A DNA stretch of 64,000 bases from Holophagales bacterium (lineage in GTDB: Bacteria; Acidobacteriota; Thermoanaerobaculia; Multivoradales; Multivoraceae), in assembly GCA_009837885.1 (NCBI GenBank), contig VXSP01000016.1, positions 1-64,000 of the forward strand. The letters are read 5' to 3'. The notes beneath the pieces are model-generated. The model was not told the DNA's origin and made no database searches. It saw only the letters and a program-made list of their open reading frames with translations. A program made the translations under genes and the position numbers. Shown here piece by piece: positions 38,674 through 47,465 of the stretch. Each line of letters starts with the position of its first letter. Positions within the stretch are counted from its first letter, which is position 1.

Positions 38674-41292
38674 ATGAAACGTCCTGCGGCCCTCGGCATC
38701 GCCTTCCTGCTGTGCGCGACCAGCGTCGCCGCGCAGCCCGCGCCCGAGACCTTCGGCGAGACGATCGACGTGCGCGTCGTCAACGTCGACGTCTGGGTGA
38801 CCGACCGCGACGGCAATCCGGTGACCGGCCTCGAGGCCGACGACTTCGAAGTGCGGGAAGACGGCCGGCCGGTGGAGCTGTCGAACTTCTACGAGTTCAC
38901 GGACGGCCTGGATGCGACCGCGCGGGAGCAGGAAGCATCCTCCTTCCGGGACCGCCGGCCCCGGCAGAGCGACCTGGACCGCTTCATCCCTGCCGAGCCG
39001 CCGCCGCCCGAACACCGGCTGAGCCTGATGGTCTACGTCGACAACAACAACCTGACGCCGACGGACCGCAACCGGCTGCTGCCCTTCCTGCGCAACTTCC
39101 TGAGCGTCCAGCTCAGCCCGTACGACCGCGCGATGCTCGCCGTCTACGACGCGGGCAGGTTCGAGGTCGCGCTCCCCTTCACCACCGAGGCCTGGCGCGT
39201 CGCTGAGGCGACCCACGAGGTCGCTAGGGTCGTCGGCAGCCGCGACCGCATCGAATCGCAGCGCCTCGACATCCTGCGCGAACTCAACCGGGACGACGAG
39301 GTCCCGCCCCGCTACAGCGCGGTGGTGGAGCTGATCCGCGACTTCGCCGCAATGATCAGAAGCGAGGTCGACGCCTCGATCGTGAACCTGGAGAACGCGA
39401 TCCGGACGATGGCGGGCCTGCCAGGGCGCAAGGCCATCCTGTACATCAGCAACGGGCTGCCCATGCGGCCGGCGGAGGATCTGTTCCGGGCGCTCGAGGA
39501 GAGGTTCGACGATCGGCGCGGGCGTTGGCGCTCCACCAACCAGTCGCCCTTCCGAGACGTCGATCTGTTTAGGGACACAAGAGGCATCGACGCCGCCAAC
39601 GCCTCCCTAGAGGCCTACCAGTACGACCTCTCGCGGCGATTCGACGAGCTCGCCTCCCTCGCCAACGCCAACGGCGTGACCTTCCACAGCGTGGCCGCCG
39701 CCGCGGCGCGCGTCAGCGGCATGAACACCGCGGATCTCCGCTTCTCCACCAGCATCGAGTTCACGCGCGCCAACAATCTCGAGGAGCCGCTGCTCCGCCT
39801 GGCCGACCGCACCGGCGGCCGGGCGATCGTCAACACGCGGAACTTCGCCGGCGGCTTCGATCGCATCGCGAGCGACCTCCAGAACCGCTACTCGCTCGGC
39901 TACTTACCGCGTTCGCTGCCGGCTCCGTCCTCGCCATCGGCGCGAACGCGGCCGCCGACGCACAGCGAGAGAGGAAACGCCCACCGGATCGAGGTCGAAC
40001 TGACCGATGAGGCAAAGCGGCGCTACCGCGGACGCCTGTCGATCCGCCACCGCGACAGCTACATCGACAAGTCGGTCTCTGCCGAGATGGCCGACCTGAC
40101 GCTGGCGGCCCTGGCGATGGAAGAGGCCACCAACCCGATAGGGGTGCGGGTCGCGCCGGTCCGCGGGCCGGGCAGCGAGGTCCTTCTCGATAGCGGCGAC
40201 CTTCAGTCGAGGATGCTCGTCGCGATCCCGATCGGCCCGCTGACCCTGGCCCCGGTCGCCGACGGCCACGAAGCCCAGGTCCGCCTGTGGGTCCAGGTGA
40301 TGGACGGGGAGGGGCGCGTTTCCGAGGTGACGGAGCATCCCGTCCCCGTTCTGGTGAAGGAGGGCGAGATCGAGGACGCCCGGGAACTCTCGTGGCCCTT
40401 CGCGGTCGACGTGGTCACCGCGCCCGGGCCGCATCGCGTCGCGGTCGGCGTGCGCGACGATCTCGCCGCCACGACTTCCGTCGTGACGTTCGACCTGGAC
40501 GCCGGCAATGCCCCGGCTGCGGCGGTCGAGGCGCCGAGTGGCCCCGCCGCGGTCACCGAAGCGCCGTCCCTGCCGGACACAGCCGAGCGGTGGCTCGCCG
40601 AGGCGGCGGCGCACTACCAGCGCTCCGAGCTCGAAGCGATGGCCGGCGCCGCGCGCCGGGCGCTGGAGTTGGCGGACGACATCCGCCTACGAACGCGGGC
40701 CTGGAATGCCCTCGGCGTGGCACTCTTCGACAAACCCGATCGCACGGAACAGGACGTGGTCGAGGCCGAGGAGGCCTTCCGCCGCGTGATCGCGGTCATG
40801 GACGACGAAGCGTCAGCGGCGCCGCGCTACAGCCTCGCCAGGCTGCTGGTCGACTCAGGCAGGGCCGAAGCGGGCGTCGCCGAGGCCCGGAGCATCCTGG
40901 CCATTTCGCCGGAAGGGCCGATCCCCGACCGGGCGAGGATCCTGGTCTGTCACTCGCGAGGCGCAGTGGAAGAGGTCGCGAACCCGCCGGAAGACACCGC
41001 CGCCAACCCGGACCGCAGGCCGGGCGAGATGATCTACCAGGTCGCGCACGAGTACACCGACGAAGCGATCCAGGCCGGCGTCGAGGGCGTCGTCGGCCTC
41101 GGCGTCAGCATCGACGAGGAAGGCTGCGTGGTCGATGTCGAGGTGCTCGAACGGTTGCCACACGGCCTCACCGAGAACGCCGTCGCGGCGATGAGGCGGG
41201 CCGTCTTCCGGCCGGCAACGGAGGACGGTGAACCCGTGGGGGCTACGTACAGGACGGCGGTGCGCTTCGCCCTAGATGCCGAGGAGCTCTAG
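38674..41292 (+). CDS. acidobacterial-type VWFA protein with TPR region and TonB C-terminal domain
   Basis: 872 residues, signal peptide IAFLLCATSVAAQ. The N-terminal domain starts VVNVDVWVTDRDGNPVTG and FEVREDGRPVELSNFYEF, typical of the VWFA-related domain found mainly in Acidobacteria. A VWA-like core follows (LMVYVDNNNLTPTDR, KAILYISNGLP, ANANGVTFHSV, LADRTGGRAIV). Residues about 640-760 look TPR-like (AEAAAHYQRSELEAMAGAAR). The last 85 residues resemble a TonB C-terminal domain (VEGVVGLGVSIDEEGCVVDV...AAMRRAVFRPA). Such a fusion could link a periplasmic adhesion-type module to outer-membrane energy transfer. It overlaps the convergent gene by 21 nt. Confidence 0.85.
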   Translation: MKRPAALGIAFLLCATSVAAQPAPETFGETIDVRVVNVDVWVTDRDGNPVTGLEADDFEVREDGRPVELSNFYEFTDGLDATAREQEASSFRDRRPRQSDLDRFIPAEPPPPEHRLSLMVYVDNNNLTPTDRNRLLPFLRNFLSVQLSPYDRAMLAVYDAGRFEVALPFTTEAWRVAEATHEVARVVGSRDRIESQRLDILRELNRDDEVPPRYSAVVELIRDFAAMIRSEVDASIVNLENAIRTMAGLPGRKAILYISNGLPMRPAEDLFRALEERFDDRRGRWRSTNQSPFRDVDLFRDTRGIDAANASLEAYQYDLSRRFDELASLANANGVTFHSVAAAAARVSGMNTADLRFSTSIEFTRANNLEEPLLRLADRTGGRAIVNTRNFAGGFDRIASDLQNRYSLGYLPRSLPAPSSPSARTRPPTHSERGNAHRIEVELTDEAKRRYRGRLSIRHRDSYIDKSVSAEMADLTLAALAMEEATNPIGVRVAPVRGPGSEVLLDSGDLQSRMLVAIPIGPLTLAPVADGHEAQVRLWVQVMDGEGRVSEVTEHPVPVLVKEGEIEDARELSWPFAVDVVTAPGPHRVAVGVRDDLAATTSVVTFDLDAGNAPAAAVEAPSGPAAVTEAPSLPDTAERWLAEAAAHYQRSELEAMAGAARRALELADDIRLRTRAWNALGVALFDKPDRTEQDVVEAEEAFRRVIAVMDDEASAAPRYSLARLLVDSGRAEAGVAEARSILAISPEGPIPDRARILVCHSRGAVEEVANPPEDTAANPDRRPGEMIYQVAHEYTDEAIQAGVEGVVGLGVSIDEEGCVVDVEVLERLPHGLTENAVAAMRRAVFRPATEDGEPVGATYRTAVRFALDAEEL

Positions 41293-41901
41293 GAAGCGCC
41301 GCTTCTGCTCCTCGCTCATCGCCTCGAAGTCGGGGACGGCCATGTCGGTCGTGGGAAAGTCCGCGAACTCCGGTGACGGCCTCTGCAGGCTGGCGGCGAT
41401 GTTGTGGAGACCGCCGCCTTCCTCCATGCCCTTGCCCAGCGCCATGCCGACTTCCCGCGGCCACACGTGCTTGGGACCGCCTCCCAGCCCGAGAGGATTC
41501 GCCCGCCCGACGTACTTCTCGATCTGCTGGAACATGACCCTCTCCTGGGCCGATCGCCGCATCTGGCCCTCGCGGCCGTACTTCGTGCGCGACTGGTTGC
41601 AGATCGAGGCCCAGGGCATGGCGATGTGGAAGCCAGGCAGCGCCTTGCATTCCTCGGGAGCGCCGTCGCCGCCGGTGATCCGGCCGTCCTTGACCATGAG
41701 GTAGTACGCGGACATCTCGCGGCCGCCCTCGAGCAGCCGCGCGGGCGCGTGCGTGTAGATCTCGGTGAATCCCCAAGCCGTGTCCGGAGGCAGATCGCCG
41801 TCTTCGAGCATTTGCACGCCGTACTCGGCGCACGCCTCGCACCACGCCTTCGAGCCGAACTCTCCGACCGGTTCAAGTTCGGCCACGTTGATATCCGTCA
41901 C
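41272..41901 (-). CDS. conserved-looking protein of unknown function
   Basis: 209 residues from GTG with AGGA 7 nt upstream. Notable segments: KAWCEACAEYGVQMLEDGDLP, IYTHAPARLLEGG, FHIAMPWASICNQSRTKYG and the C-terminal MSEEQKRRFLELLGI. No signal peptide or membrane segment. I do not recognise a family. It is divergent from the TetR gene (123 nt), a typical arrangement for a regulated target, so it may be the gene controlled by that regulator. Confidence 0.65.
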   Translation of the reverse strand: MTDINVAELEPVGEFGSKAWCEACAEYGVQMLEDGDLPPDTAWGFTEIYTHAPARLLEGGREMSAYYLMVKDGRITGGDGAPEECKALPGFHIAMPWASICNQSRTKYGREGQMRRSAQERVMFQQIEKYVGRANPLGLGGGPKHVWPREVGMALGKGMEEGGGLHNIAASLQRPSPEFADFPTTDMAVPDFEAMSEEQKRRFLELLGI

Positions 41902-41928
41902 TTCCCGTCCTCCCTCTGGTCTGCCCGG

Positions 41929-41995
41929 CCCATCCGGCGCCGAGGCGCCGGTCAAACTTGAAACAATGTACCATCTTCGACGGGTCCTCGACCCG
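41929..41995. promoter_or_regulatory. divergent control region with inverted repeats
   Basis: Between the unknown gene and the TetR gene are a CCGGCGCCGAGGCGCCGG stem (41932-41952, possibly a remnant of hairpin 2 of the dispersed repeat) and an inverted repeat CGGGTC-CTC-GACCCG (41981-41995) that could be a TetR operator. TTGAAACAATGTACC lies between them at 41958. Confidence 0.35.
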
Positions 41996-42024
41996 CGTAT
42001 GATCCCCCCGGGCCACCAACCATC

Positions 42025-42753
42025 ATGAGTGCCGACGCCAACGGTCCCACAGCCACGCGGACGACAGGTCGGCGCGAAGCGAACGTCGCGGCGCGCCGGC
42101 AGCGGATCCTCGAGTCCGCTCGCAAGCTGCTGAAGGAGTCCGGGCCCGACGGCTTTTCGATGCGGAAGCTGGCCCGCAACGCCGGCCTGAGCGTGACCAC
42201 GCTGTACAACCTGCACGGCTCCCGCGAGGAGATTCTGCGGGCGCTGATCCGGGACTCCGTCCAGAAGCTGGATGAGCCGGCGCCCGACGCTCGCACCGCC
42301 CGCGACCCACTCCGGCGGGCGGCGAGAGCCATGGAGGGCCTGCTCGGCTACATGATCGACAACGGCGACCTGCTGCGGCCGCTCATCGTGGCCGACTTCA
42401 GCACCGGCCACTGGGCGCGGCTGGTCCAGCAGGACGAGGGCAAGCGCCTCAGCTCGCTCAAGGCAGCGATTCACACGGCGGTTGGCGACGCTCTCGCCAG
42501 CGGTCAACTGCAGACTTCGGTCGGTCAGCCGTTCCTGGAGACACAGCTCTACGTCGGCTGGGAACTCGCCCTCGACCAGTGGGCCTTCGGCATCCTGGAC
42601 GACGAGGTCTACCGGCTGAAGAGCCTTTGCGGCTTCTACGTGGGCCTGCTCGCCTTCGCCGCTCACGACACTCGCCCCCGCATCGAGAAGGAACTCCGGC
42701 GTCTCGAACGCAAGTTCCACTCGATCGAAGCGCGTCCCAAGCGCGCCGGGTAG
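42025..42753 (+). CDS. TetR-family transcriptional regulator
   Basis: 242 residues. N-terminal helix-turn-helix GFSMRKLARNAGLSVTTLYNLHGSREEIL after RRQRILESARKLLKE; the C-terminal ligand domain is helical. Probably a repressor of the divergent 41901 gene and/or the sugar operon that starts 21 nt downstream. The ligand cannot be inferred. Confidence 0.92.
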   Translation: MSADANGPTATRTTGRREANVAARRQRILESARKLLKESGPDGFSMRKLARNAGLSVTTLYNLHGSREEILRALIRDSVQKLDEPAPDARTARDPLRRAARAMEGLLGYMIDNGDLLRPLIVADFSTGHWARLVQQDEGKRLSSLKAAIHTAVGDALASGQLQTSVGQPFLETQLYVGWELALDQWAFGILDDEVYRLKSLCGFYVGLLAFAAHDTRPRIEKELRRLERKFHSIEARPKRAG

Positions 42754-42774
42754 CGGTTCCCCCGCGAGCGCAGC

Positions 42775-43731
42775 TTGGAAACCCGCCTCGACGTCGTCGG
42801 CCTGGGTCTCGCCATCGTCGATGTCGTGCTGCGGGTCGACCGGATGCCGAAGTGGGAGGATCCGAGGGGACTCCTCGACTTCACACTCGCCGATGGCGGG
42901 CCCGCCGGCACGGCGTGTTTCGTCGCCTCGACCTTCGGGCTCCGCACCGGCTTCGTGGACACCGTGGGCGACGACGATCTCGGCGAGCACCGGCGGCGGT
43001 CACTGGGACGGATCGGCGTGGACACGAGCCGCCTCGTACCCCGGGAGGGTCCGGAAGACCACGTCGTCGTCGTGTACGTCGACGCCTCGACCGGCGAACG
43101 GGTGTTCTCGTTTCGGCGCGGCTTCCTCTCGCGGCCCGTCACCATCGACGATCTCGACCGCGCGTACATCGAGTCGGCGCGGATCCTCCACCTCGACGGC
43201 AGTCACGGAGCGGCGGCGCTCGCGGCGGCCCGCTGGATGAAGGAGTCCGGCGGCACCGTCGTCCTTGACGCGGCCGCCACCAGCCACGAGGTCCTCGAAC
43301 CGGCGCGCGCTCTCGTGGCCGAGACCGACGTACTGATCTGCGGTTCGGGCTTCGCGCCGATGCTCACGGGCGAGAAAGACGTGTGGAGGGCCGGCCTCGC
43401 CGCCCTCGACTTGGGACCGCGCGTGGTGGTGCAGACGGAAGGCGCGCGGGGAAGCTACACGGTGTCCCCCGACGCCGAGTTCCACACGCCCGCGTACGAA
43501 GTCGACGTCGTCGACACGACGGGCGCCGGCGACACCTTCCACGGCGCCTACCTGGTGGGACTCGCCAGGGGCTGGGATCTCGAGCGCTGCGCCTCGTTCT
43601 CATCGGCGGTCGCGGCCCTGCACTGCACGGTGCTGGGCAACCGCAAGGGGATTCCGTCGATGGACGAGATCGAGACCCTGATGGCCGCGCAGCCGGCCGG
43701 GAAGCAGACGGCCGCAGCGACTACGCCGTAG
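42775..43731 (+). CDS. PfkB-family carbohydrate kinase
   Basis: 318 residues, ribokinase/ketohexokinase-type fold. N-terminal VVGLGLAIVDVVLRVDRMP and the GG-rich substrate loop LADGGPAGTACFVAS; C-terminal anion-hole signature DTTGAGDTFHGAYLVGL with the catalytic Asp. The start is TTG; no better start exists nearby. It phosphorylates a sugar with ATP; given the ketohexose epimerase and aldolase that follow, a ketohexose is the likely substrate. 20 nt separate it from the epimerase gene. Confidence 0.88.
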   Translation: METRLDVVGLGLAIVDVVLRVDRMPKWEDPRGLLDFTLADGGPAGTACFVASTFGLRTGFVDTVGDDDLGEHRRRSLGRIGVDTSRLVPREGPEDHVVVVYVDASTGERVFSFRRGFLSRPVTIDDLDRAYIESARILHLDGSHGAAALAAARWMKESGGTVVLDAAATSHEVLEPARALVAETDVLICGSGFAPMLTGEKDVWRAGLAALDLGPRVVVQTEGARGSYTVSPDAEFHTPAYEVDVVDTTGAGDTFHGAYLVGLARGWDLERCASFSSAVAALHCTVLGNRKGIPSMDEIETLMAAQPAGKQTAAATTP

Positions 43732-43751
43732 CGGTTCAGGAGAGGAAAGAC

Positions 43752-44741
43752 ATGGGCAGGATCGGCATTACCTTCAACTACTGGGGCAACGAGTGGATGG
43801 AGGACCTCGAGGAGTACGAGCGCCGGATGGCCCGGGCCGCGGCGATCGGCTTCGACCTGATGTCCTTCTCACAGGACGTGCTCTTCCTGTACACGCCGGA
43901 GCAGAAGAAGCGCTTCGTCGCGTCGGCGGCGGAACACGGGCTCAGGATCAACTACATGGCGGGGCTCGGCCCGAAGCAGGACATCAACTCGGACTCGGAG
44001 GAGGACCGCCGCCGCGGGATCGCGCACCTGCGCGCCCTGGCCGAGAAGGCGAGCGAGATGCAGCGAATCGTGGGAGGCGGCGGCGCCGACGTCGGCGGCG
44101 CGATCACCGGCGTCATGCGCCAGGGACTCGACGGACGCGACAAGGAGCGCTGCTGGGCGCACGCCGTCGGCGCCATGCGCGAGGCGATGAAGGCCGCCGA
44201 GGACCTCGGCGTGACCTTCCACATCGAGGTCCTGAACCGCTTCGAGCACTTCCTCGTCAATACCTGCGACGAGGCGCTGCGCTTCCTCGACGAGGTCGGC
44301 AGCCCGAACCTCAAGATGATGCTCGACACGTACCACATGAACATCGAGGAAGACTCGCTGGGCGACGCGATCGTCCGCGCCGGCGACCAGCTCGGCACCT
44401 TCCACATCGGCGAGAACAACCGCCGGCCGCCCGGCCAGGGGCACATTCCCTGGGACGAGGTGGTGGCCGCGCTCCACGAGATCGACTTCGACCGCGACAC
44501 CGTGATGGAGCCGATCGTCCACATGGGCGGCGGCGTCGGCAACCTGCTCGCGGTGTGGCGTGACATGACCGGCGACCGTGACCTCGACGAAGCGGCCCGC
44601 GAGGGGCTCGACTTCTATCGCGCCAAACTGGCGGCGGCGCAAACTGGGTGCGCCGGCGTCCCCGCCGGCATCCGGCGCGAAGCGACGGCCTCCGGTCGTC
44701 CTGACGCGACGTCGTCGGAAGCGAACGGAGGCGGCTCGTGA
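43752..44741 (+). CDS. D-tagatose/D-allulose 3-epimerase-type sugar epimerase with repeat-derived C-tail
   Basis: 329 residues, TIM-barrel sugar isomerase/epimerase. Metal ligands can be seen in FHIEVLNRFEHFLVNT (Glu), LDTYHMNIEE (Asp/His), HIGENNRRPPGQGHIPW and VMEPIV (Glu). These match the DTE/DPE group, which epimerises ketohexoses at C3. AGGAGAGG precedes the ATG. The domain ends near DFYRAKLAAA. The last about 32 residues (TGCAGVPAGIRREA and a polar tail) are encoded by repeat R11, so they are probably unstructured. The stop overlaps the aldolase GTG start by 4 nt. Confidence 0.88.
   Translation: MGRIGITFNYWGNEWMEDLEEYERRMARAAAIGFDLMSFSQDVLFLYTPEQKKRFVASAAEHGLRINYMAGLGPKQDINSDSEEDRRRGIAHLRALAEKASEMQRIVGGGGADVGGAITGVMRQGLDGRDKERCWAHAVGAMREAMKAAEDLGVTFHIEVLNRFEHFLVNTCDEALRFLDEVGSPNLKMMLDTYHMNIEEDSLGDAIVRAGDQLGTFHIGENNRRPPGQGHIPWDEVVAALHEIDFDRDTVMEPIVHMGGGVGNLLAVWRDMTGDRDLDEAAREGLDFYRAKLAAAQTGCAGVPAGIRREATASGRPDATSSEANGGGS
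44642..44695 (+). repeat. dispersed hairpin repeat R11
   Basis: Plus-strand unit: head AACTGGGTGCGC, hairpin 1 GCCGGCGTCCCCGCCGGC, second stem CCGGCGCGAAGCGACGG with one imperfection. It lies in frame at the 3' end of the epimerase gene. Confidence 0.88.
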
Positions 44742-45838
44742 CCGCCGAATCGACCCTGGCCGCGACGGCACAACGAATGGTGGCCCCCGGCAAGGGCATC
44801 TTCGCCGCCGACGTGCCGCTCAAGGGCCTGATGCGCGGCTGGTGGGGCGAGTCGATCCACGCCCGGTCCGAGGACGCGGCCGCCGACTTTCAGGAGATGA
44901 TCTGCCGCACCCCTGAGCTCGGCGATCACCTGTCGAGCATCATCGTCTTCCCCGACGTTCTCGACCGGCGGGCCGGCGACGGCACGCCGCTCGCCGACCT
45001 CATCGCCCAGCGCGGCCTGCTGCTCGGCATCACCCCGACCACAGGGTGGCAGTTCCTCGGAGGCTCCAAGCACGAGTACGTGCCCCGCGGTCTCGACGGA
45101 CTGGCGAAGCGGCTCGAAGACTGGCGCGAGCGCGGCGTGGCCTTCATCAAGTGGCGCGTGGCCGCGCGGGTGCGGCCCGGGCTGCCCACCGAGCGCGCGC
45201 TCGTCTCGAACGCCCGCAGCGTCGCCGAGGTCGCGGCGCTCGCCCACCAGTTCGATCTCGTCCCGATCGTCGAGCCCGAGGTCGAGATGAAGGGCGACCA
45301 CACGATCGAGCGCCAGTTCGAGGTCACAGAGCGCTTCCTGCACCGGACCTTCGAGGCCCTGTACGAGCACGGCGTCGCGCCCGAGGAGATCGTGCTGAAG
45401 ACGAACATGGTCGTCTCGGGCAGCGACTGTCCCGAGCAGGCCGGCGTCGACACGGTGGCCCGGGAGACGCTGCGCTGCCTGCGGCGGGTCGTGCCGCCGG
45501 CCCTGCCGGGGATCGGGTTCCTGTCCGGTGGCCAGTCGGACCGCGATGCCACGGCCCACCTCGACGCGATGAACCGGCTCGACCCTCAGCCCTGGTCGCT
45601 CAGCTTCTCATTCGGCCGCGCCATCGGCCGCGCCCCGGTCGAGGCCTGGGACGGCAAGGCCGACGAATCGAGCGGACAGACGGCGCTCCGCCACCGCGCT
45701 CGCATGAACGGACTGGCCACTCTCGGCGAGTGGTCGGCAGAGATGGAAAGCGGAACGGAAGACGGAAGGGAACCTGAATCCGGGGGTCGGAAGACCCCGG
45801 GTCACAAGACGCCGGGCCGCGAAACGGAGAGACCATGA
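44738..45838 (+). CDS. class I fructose-bisphosphate aldolase
   Basis: 366 residues of the Schiff-base type. Visible: GKGIFAADVP (GKGILAADE in relatives), FIKWRVAARV, VPIVEPEVEM, the imine Lys in LKTNMVVSG, GFLSGGQSDRDATAHLDAMN and LSFSFGRAI. It cleaves ketose bisphosphates or monophosphates to DHAP and an aldehyde. GTG start. The C-terminal tail after WSAEMES is low-complexity (GRKTPGHKTPGRETERP). Its DNA has a GGGGTC-GGAA-GACCCC hairpin (45783-45798) that resembles a worn copy of hairpin 1 of the dispersed repeat. It works after the kinase and epimerase of the same operon. Confidence 0.93.
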   Translation: MTAESTLAATAQRMVAPGKGIFAADVPLKGLMRGWWGESIHARSEDAAADFQEMICRTPELGDHLSSIIVFPDVLDRRAGDGTPLADLIAQRGLLLGITPTTGWQFLGGSKHEYVPRGLDGLAKRLEDWRERGVAFIKWRVAARVRPGLPTERALVSNARSVAEVAALAHQFDLVPIVEPEVEMKGDHTIERQFEVTERFLHRTFEALYEHGVAPEEIVLKTNMVVSGSDCPEQAGVDTVARETLRCLRRVVPPALPGIGFLSGGQSDRDATAHLDAMNRLDPQPWSLSFSFGRAIGRAPVEAWDGKADESSGQTALRHRARMNGLATLGEWSAEMESGTEDGREPESGGRKTPGHKTPGRETERP

Positions 45839-46605
45839 TTGACTTTGCAGGACACCATGTAGTCGACCTCAGCCCGCGCATGGTCGGACGCATCACCCGG
45901 CTCGACGGCACCGTCGAGGAGGGGAACAAGGACGTCTTCGGGCTGCCGTGGATCCTCGAAGAAGGCCGCGTCCCGTACGACGACACGCTCTACACGCTGA
46001 TCGGCGGCAAGGAGGGCGACGCCTACTGGCCGCCCGGACGGGTCAGCGGCCACTGCGGCGGATCGCACACCGAAGGCGGCAAGGGCCACATGGACCATTG
46101 GGAAGGCCTGCCCGACGGCATCCTCGGCCTCTGGGAGATGCCGCTAGATACCTTCTTCGGCCCGGCGGCGGTCTGTTACCTCGACCAGCTCGCGCCGGTC
46201 GAGCAGGAGAACGACGAAGGCGAACTCGTCAAGGCCGGCCAACCGATCCGGCCCGAGCACCTCTCCAACGTCCGCAAGGGCGACATCGTCATCCTCGGCA
46301 GCCCGTTCCGCGACGACGAGCAGCCGACGCTGCCCGCGGAAACGAGCAAGTGGCTCGCCGACACCGGAATCAAGCTGCTGGCCGTCGGTTACCCCGGCGT
46401 TCGCTTCGAGTCGGACTTCCAGGCGCCGCAGCCCCACAACTCACCGACCCACCGCAACATGCTGGGCAACAACATCCCGGTCTGCTACCCCCTGGTGAAC
46501 ATCGAGAAGCTGAGGAAGGACCGCGCCTTCTACATCGGCATGCCGCTCAACGTGGAGCGTCTGGAAGCGACCTGGGTGCGGGCGATCGCAGTCGAGGAAC
46601 TCTGA
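45835..46605 (+). CDS. cyclase-family (kynurenine formamidase-like) metal hydrolase
   Basis: 256 residues. The metal-binding motif of the cyclase family (HxGTHxDxPxH) appears in altered form as HCGGSHTEGGKGH. Other family strands are VVDLSPRM at the start, VRKGDIVIL, LLAVGYPGVRFES and a C-terminal IPVCYPLVNIEKLRK. Likely an amide or lactone hydrolase. The ATG overlaps the aldolase stop (ATGA), so it is the last gene of the sugar operon; a lactonase role on an aldonolactone would fit the context but is speculation. Confidence 0.8.
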   Translation: MIDFAGHHVVDLSPRMVGRITRLDGTVEEGNKDVFGLPWILEEGRVPYDDTLYTLIGGKEGDAYWPPGRVSGHCGGSHTEGGKGHMDHWEGLPDGILGLWEMPLDTFFGPAAVCYLDQLAPVEQENDEGELVKAGQPIRPEHLSNVRKGDIVILGSPFRDDEQPTLPAETSKWLADTGIKLLAVGYPGVRFESDFQAPQPHNSPTHRNMLGNNIPVCYPLVNIEKLRKDRAFYIGMPLNVERLEATWVRAIAVEEL

Positions 46606-46608
46606 ACC

Positions 46609-46651
46609 GCTGGGTGCGCGGGTCTTCTGACCCGCTGCCGCCGCAGGCGGC
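46609..46651 (+). repeat. dispersed hairpin repeat R12
   Basis: Plus-strand unit between the convergent cyclase and phosphoesterase genes: head GCTGGGTGCGC, hairpin 1 variant GCGGGTCTTCTGACCCGC, hairpin 2 GCCGCCGCAGGCGGC, then the stop codon of the phosphoesterase gene. It could act as a bidirectional terminator here. Confidence 0.82.
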
Positions 46652-47400
46652 TACACATAGCCCTCCCGTGCGAACCGCGTCCAGGGCTCCCGCTCGCCGA
46701 TGCCGTAGCCACTGAGCAGCGCCTTCTTCAGCCACTCCCGGAACTCCGGAAACCCGTCGAGCGGCCGGATGCCGTCGAGCGCCGCAAGCCACGGACCCGG
46801 GTCGTACTCCACCTGGCAATGCCGGAACACGCCGTCCTCCAGCAACCCGTAACAGGCCACCCGCCGGCCGCAGCGCGGCTGCCCGACGCTGCCGGGGTTG
46901 ATGAACTCCTGCCCGCCGATCGACCGGCGGAACTGGATGTGGGAGTGACCGAAGAGCACAACGGGGCTGTCCGTGCCGCCCGCCAGCGCGGCCAATCGCT
47001 CGTCGGCCGTGTCGGGCAGCGCCTGCCGCGGCTCGTCAGGCAGCACGCCGTGGTGCAGGAAGACCCGCTGACCACTCACCTCGTACTCCCCCTCGGGTTG
47101 CAGGCTACGGAGCAGTTTCCATCCGGACGCCTCCAGCGTGCCGAGGATCCAACGCGTGTAGGCGCGCCACGGAGCCGGCCAGGCGTCGAATCGTTCCGGC
47201 TCCCGCATCTCGACATCGTGGTTGCCCTCGATCAACACCCCGTCCAGGCCCGCTAGCAGCGCCATCGTCTCGTTCGGCTGCGGGCCGGAGAGCACCGTGT
47301 CGCCGAGGAAGATCGTCGCGTCGACGTCGGGCTCCGCCGCGAGCACGGCGGAGAGCGCCTCCGCGTTCCCATGCACGTCGGCAATGACAAGGATCTTCAC
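46651..47400 (-). CDS. calcineurin-like metallophosphoesterase
   Basis: 249 residues from a GTG start directly before KILVIADVHGN. Metal sites: DVHGN, FLGDTVLSG, EGNHDVE, FLHHG, GHSHIQF and NPGSVGQPR, as in the YfcE/diadenosine tetraphosphatase-like group. A cytoplasmic phosphodiesterase or phosphatase of unknown target. It lies downstream of the toxin-antitoxin pair on the same strand (65-nt gap). Confidence 0.88.
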   Translation of the reverse strand: MKILVIADVHGNAEALSAVLAAEPDVDATIFLGDTVLSGPQPNETMALLAGLDGVLIEGNHDVEMREPERFDAWPAPWRAYTRWILGTLEASGWKLLRSLQPEGEYEVSGQRVFLHHGVLPDEPRQALPDTADERLAALAGGTDSPVVLFGHSHIQFRRSIGGQEFINPGSVGQPRCGRRVACYGLLEDGVFRHCQVEYDPGPWLAALDGIRPLDGFPEFREWLKKALLSGYGIGEREPWTRFAREGYV

Positions 47401-47465
47401 TGTGTTGTTCGGCAAGCCTCGAATGCGGACGCCGGCCCCCACGGTTTCATGAGCTGCCAGGCCTC

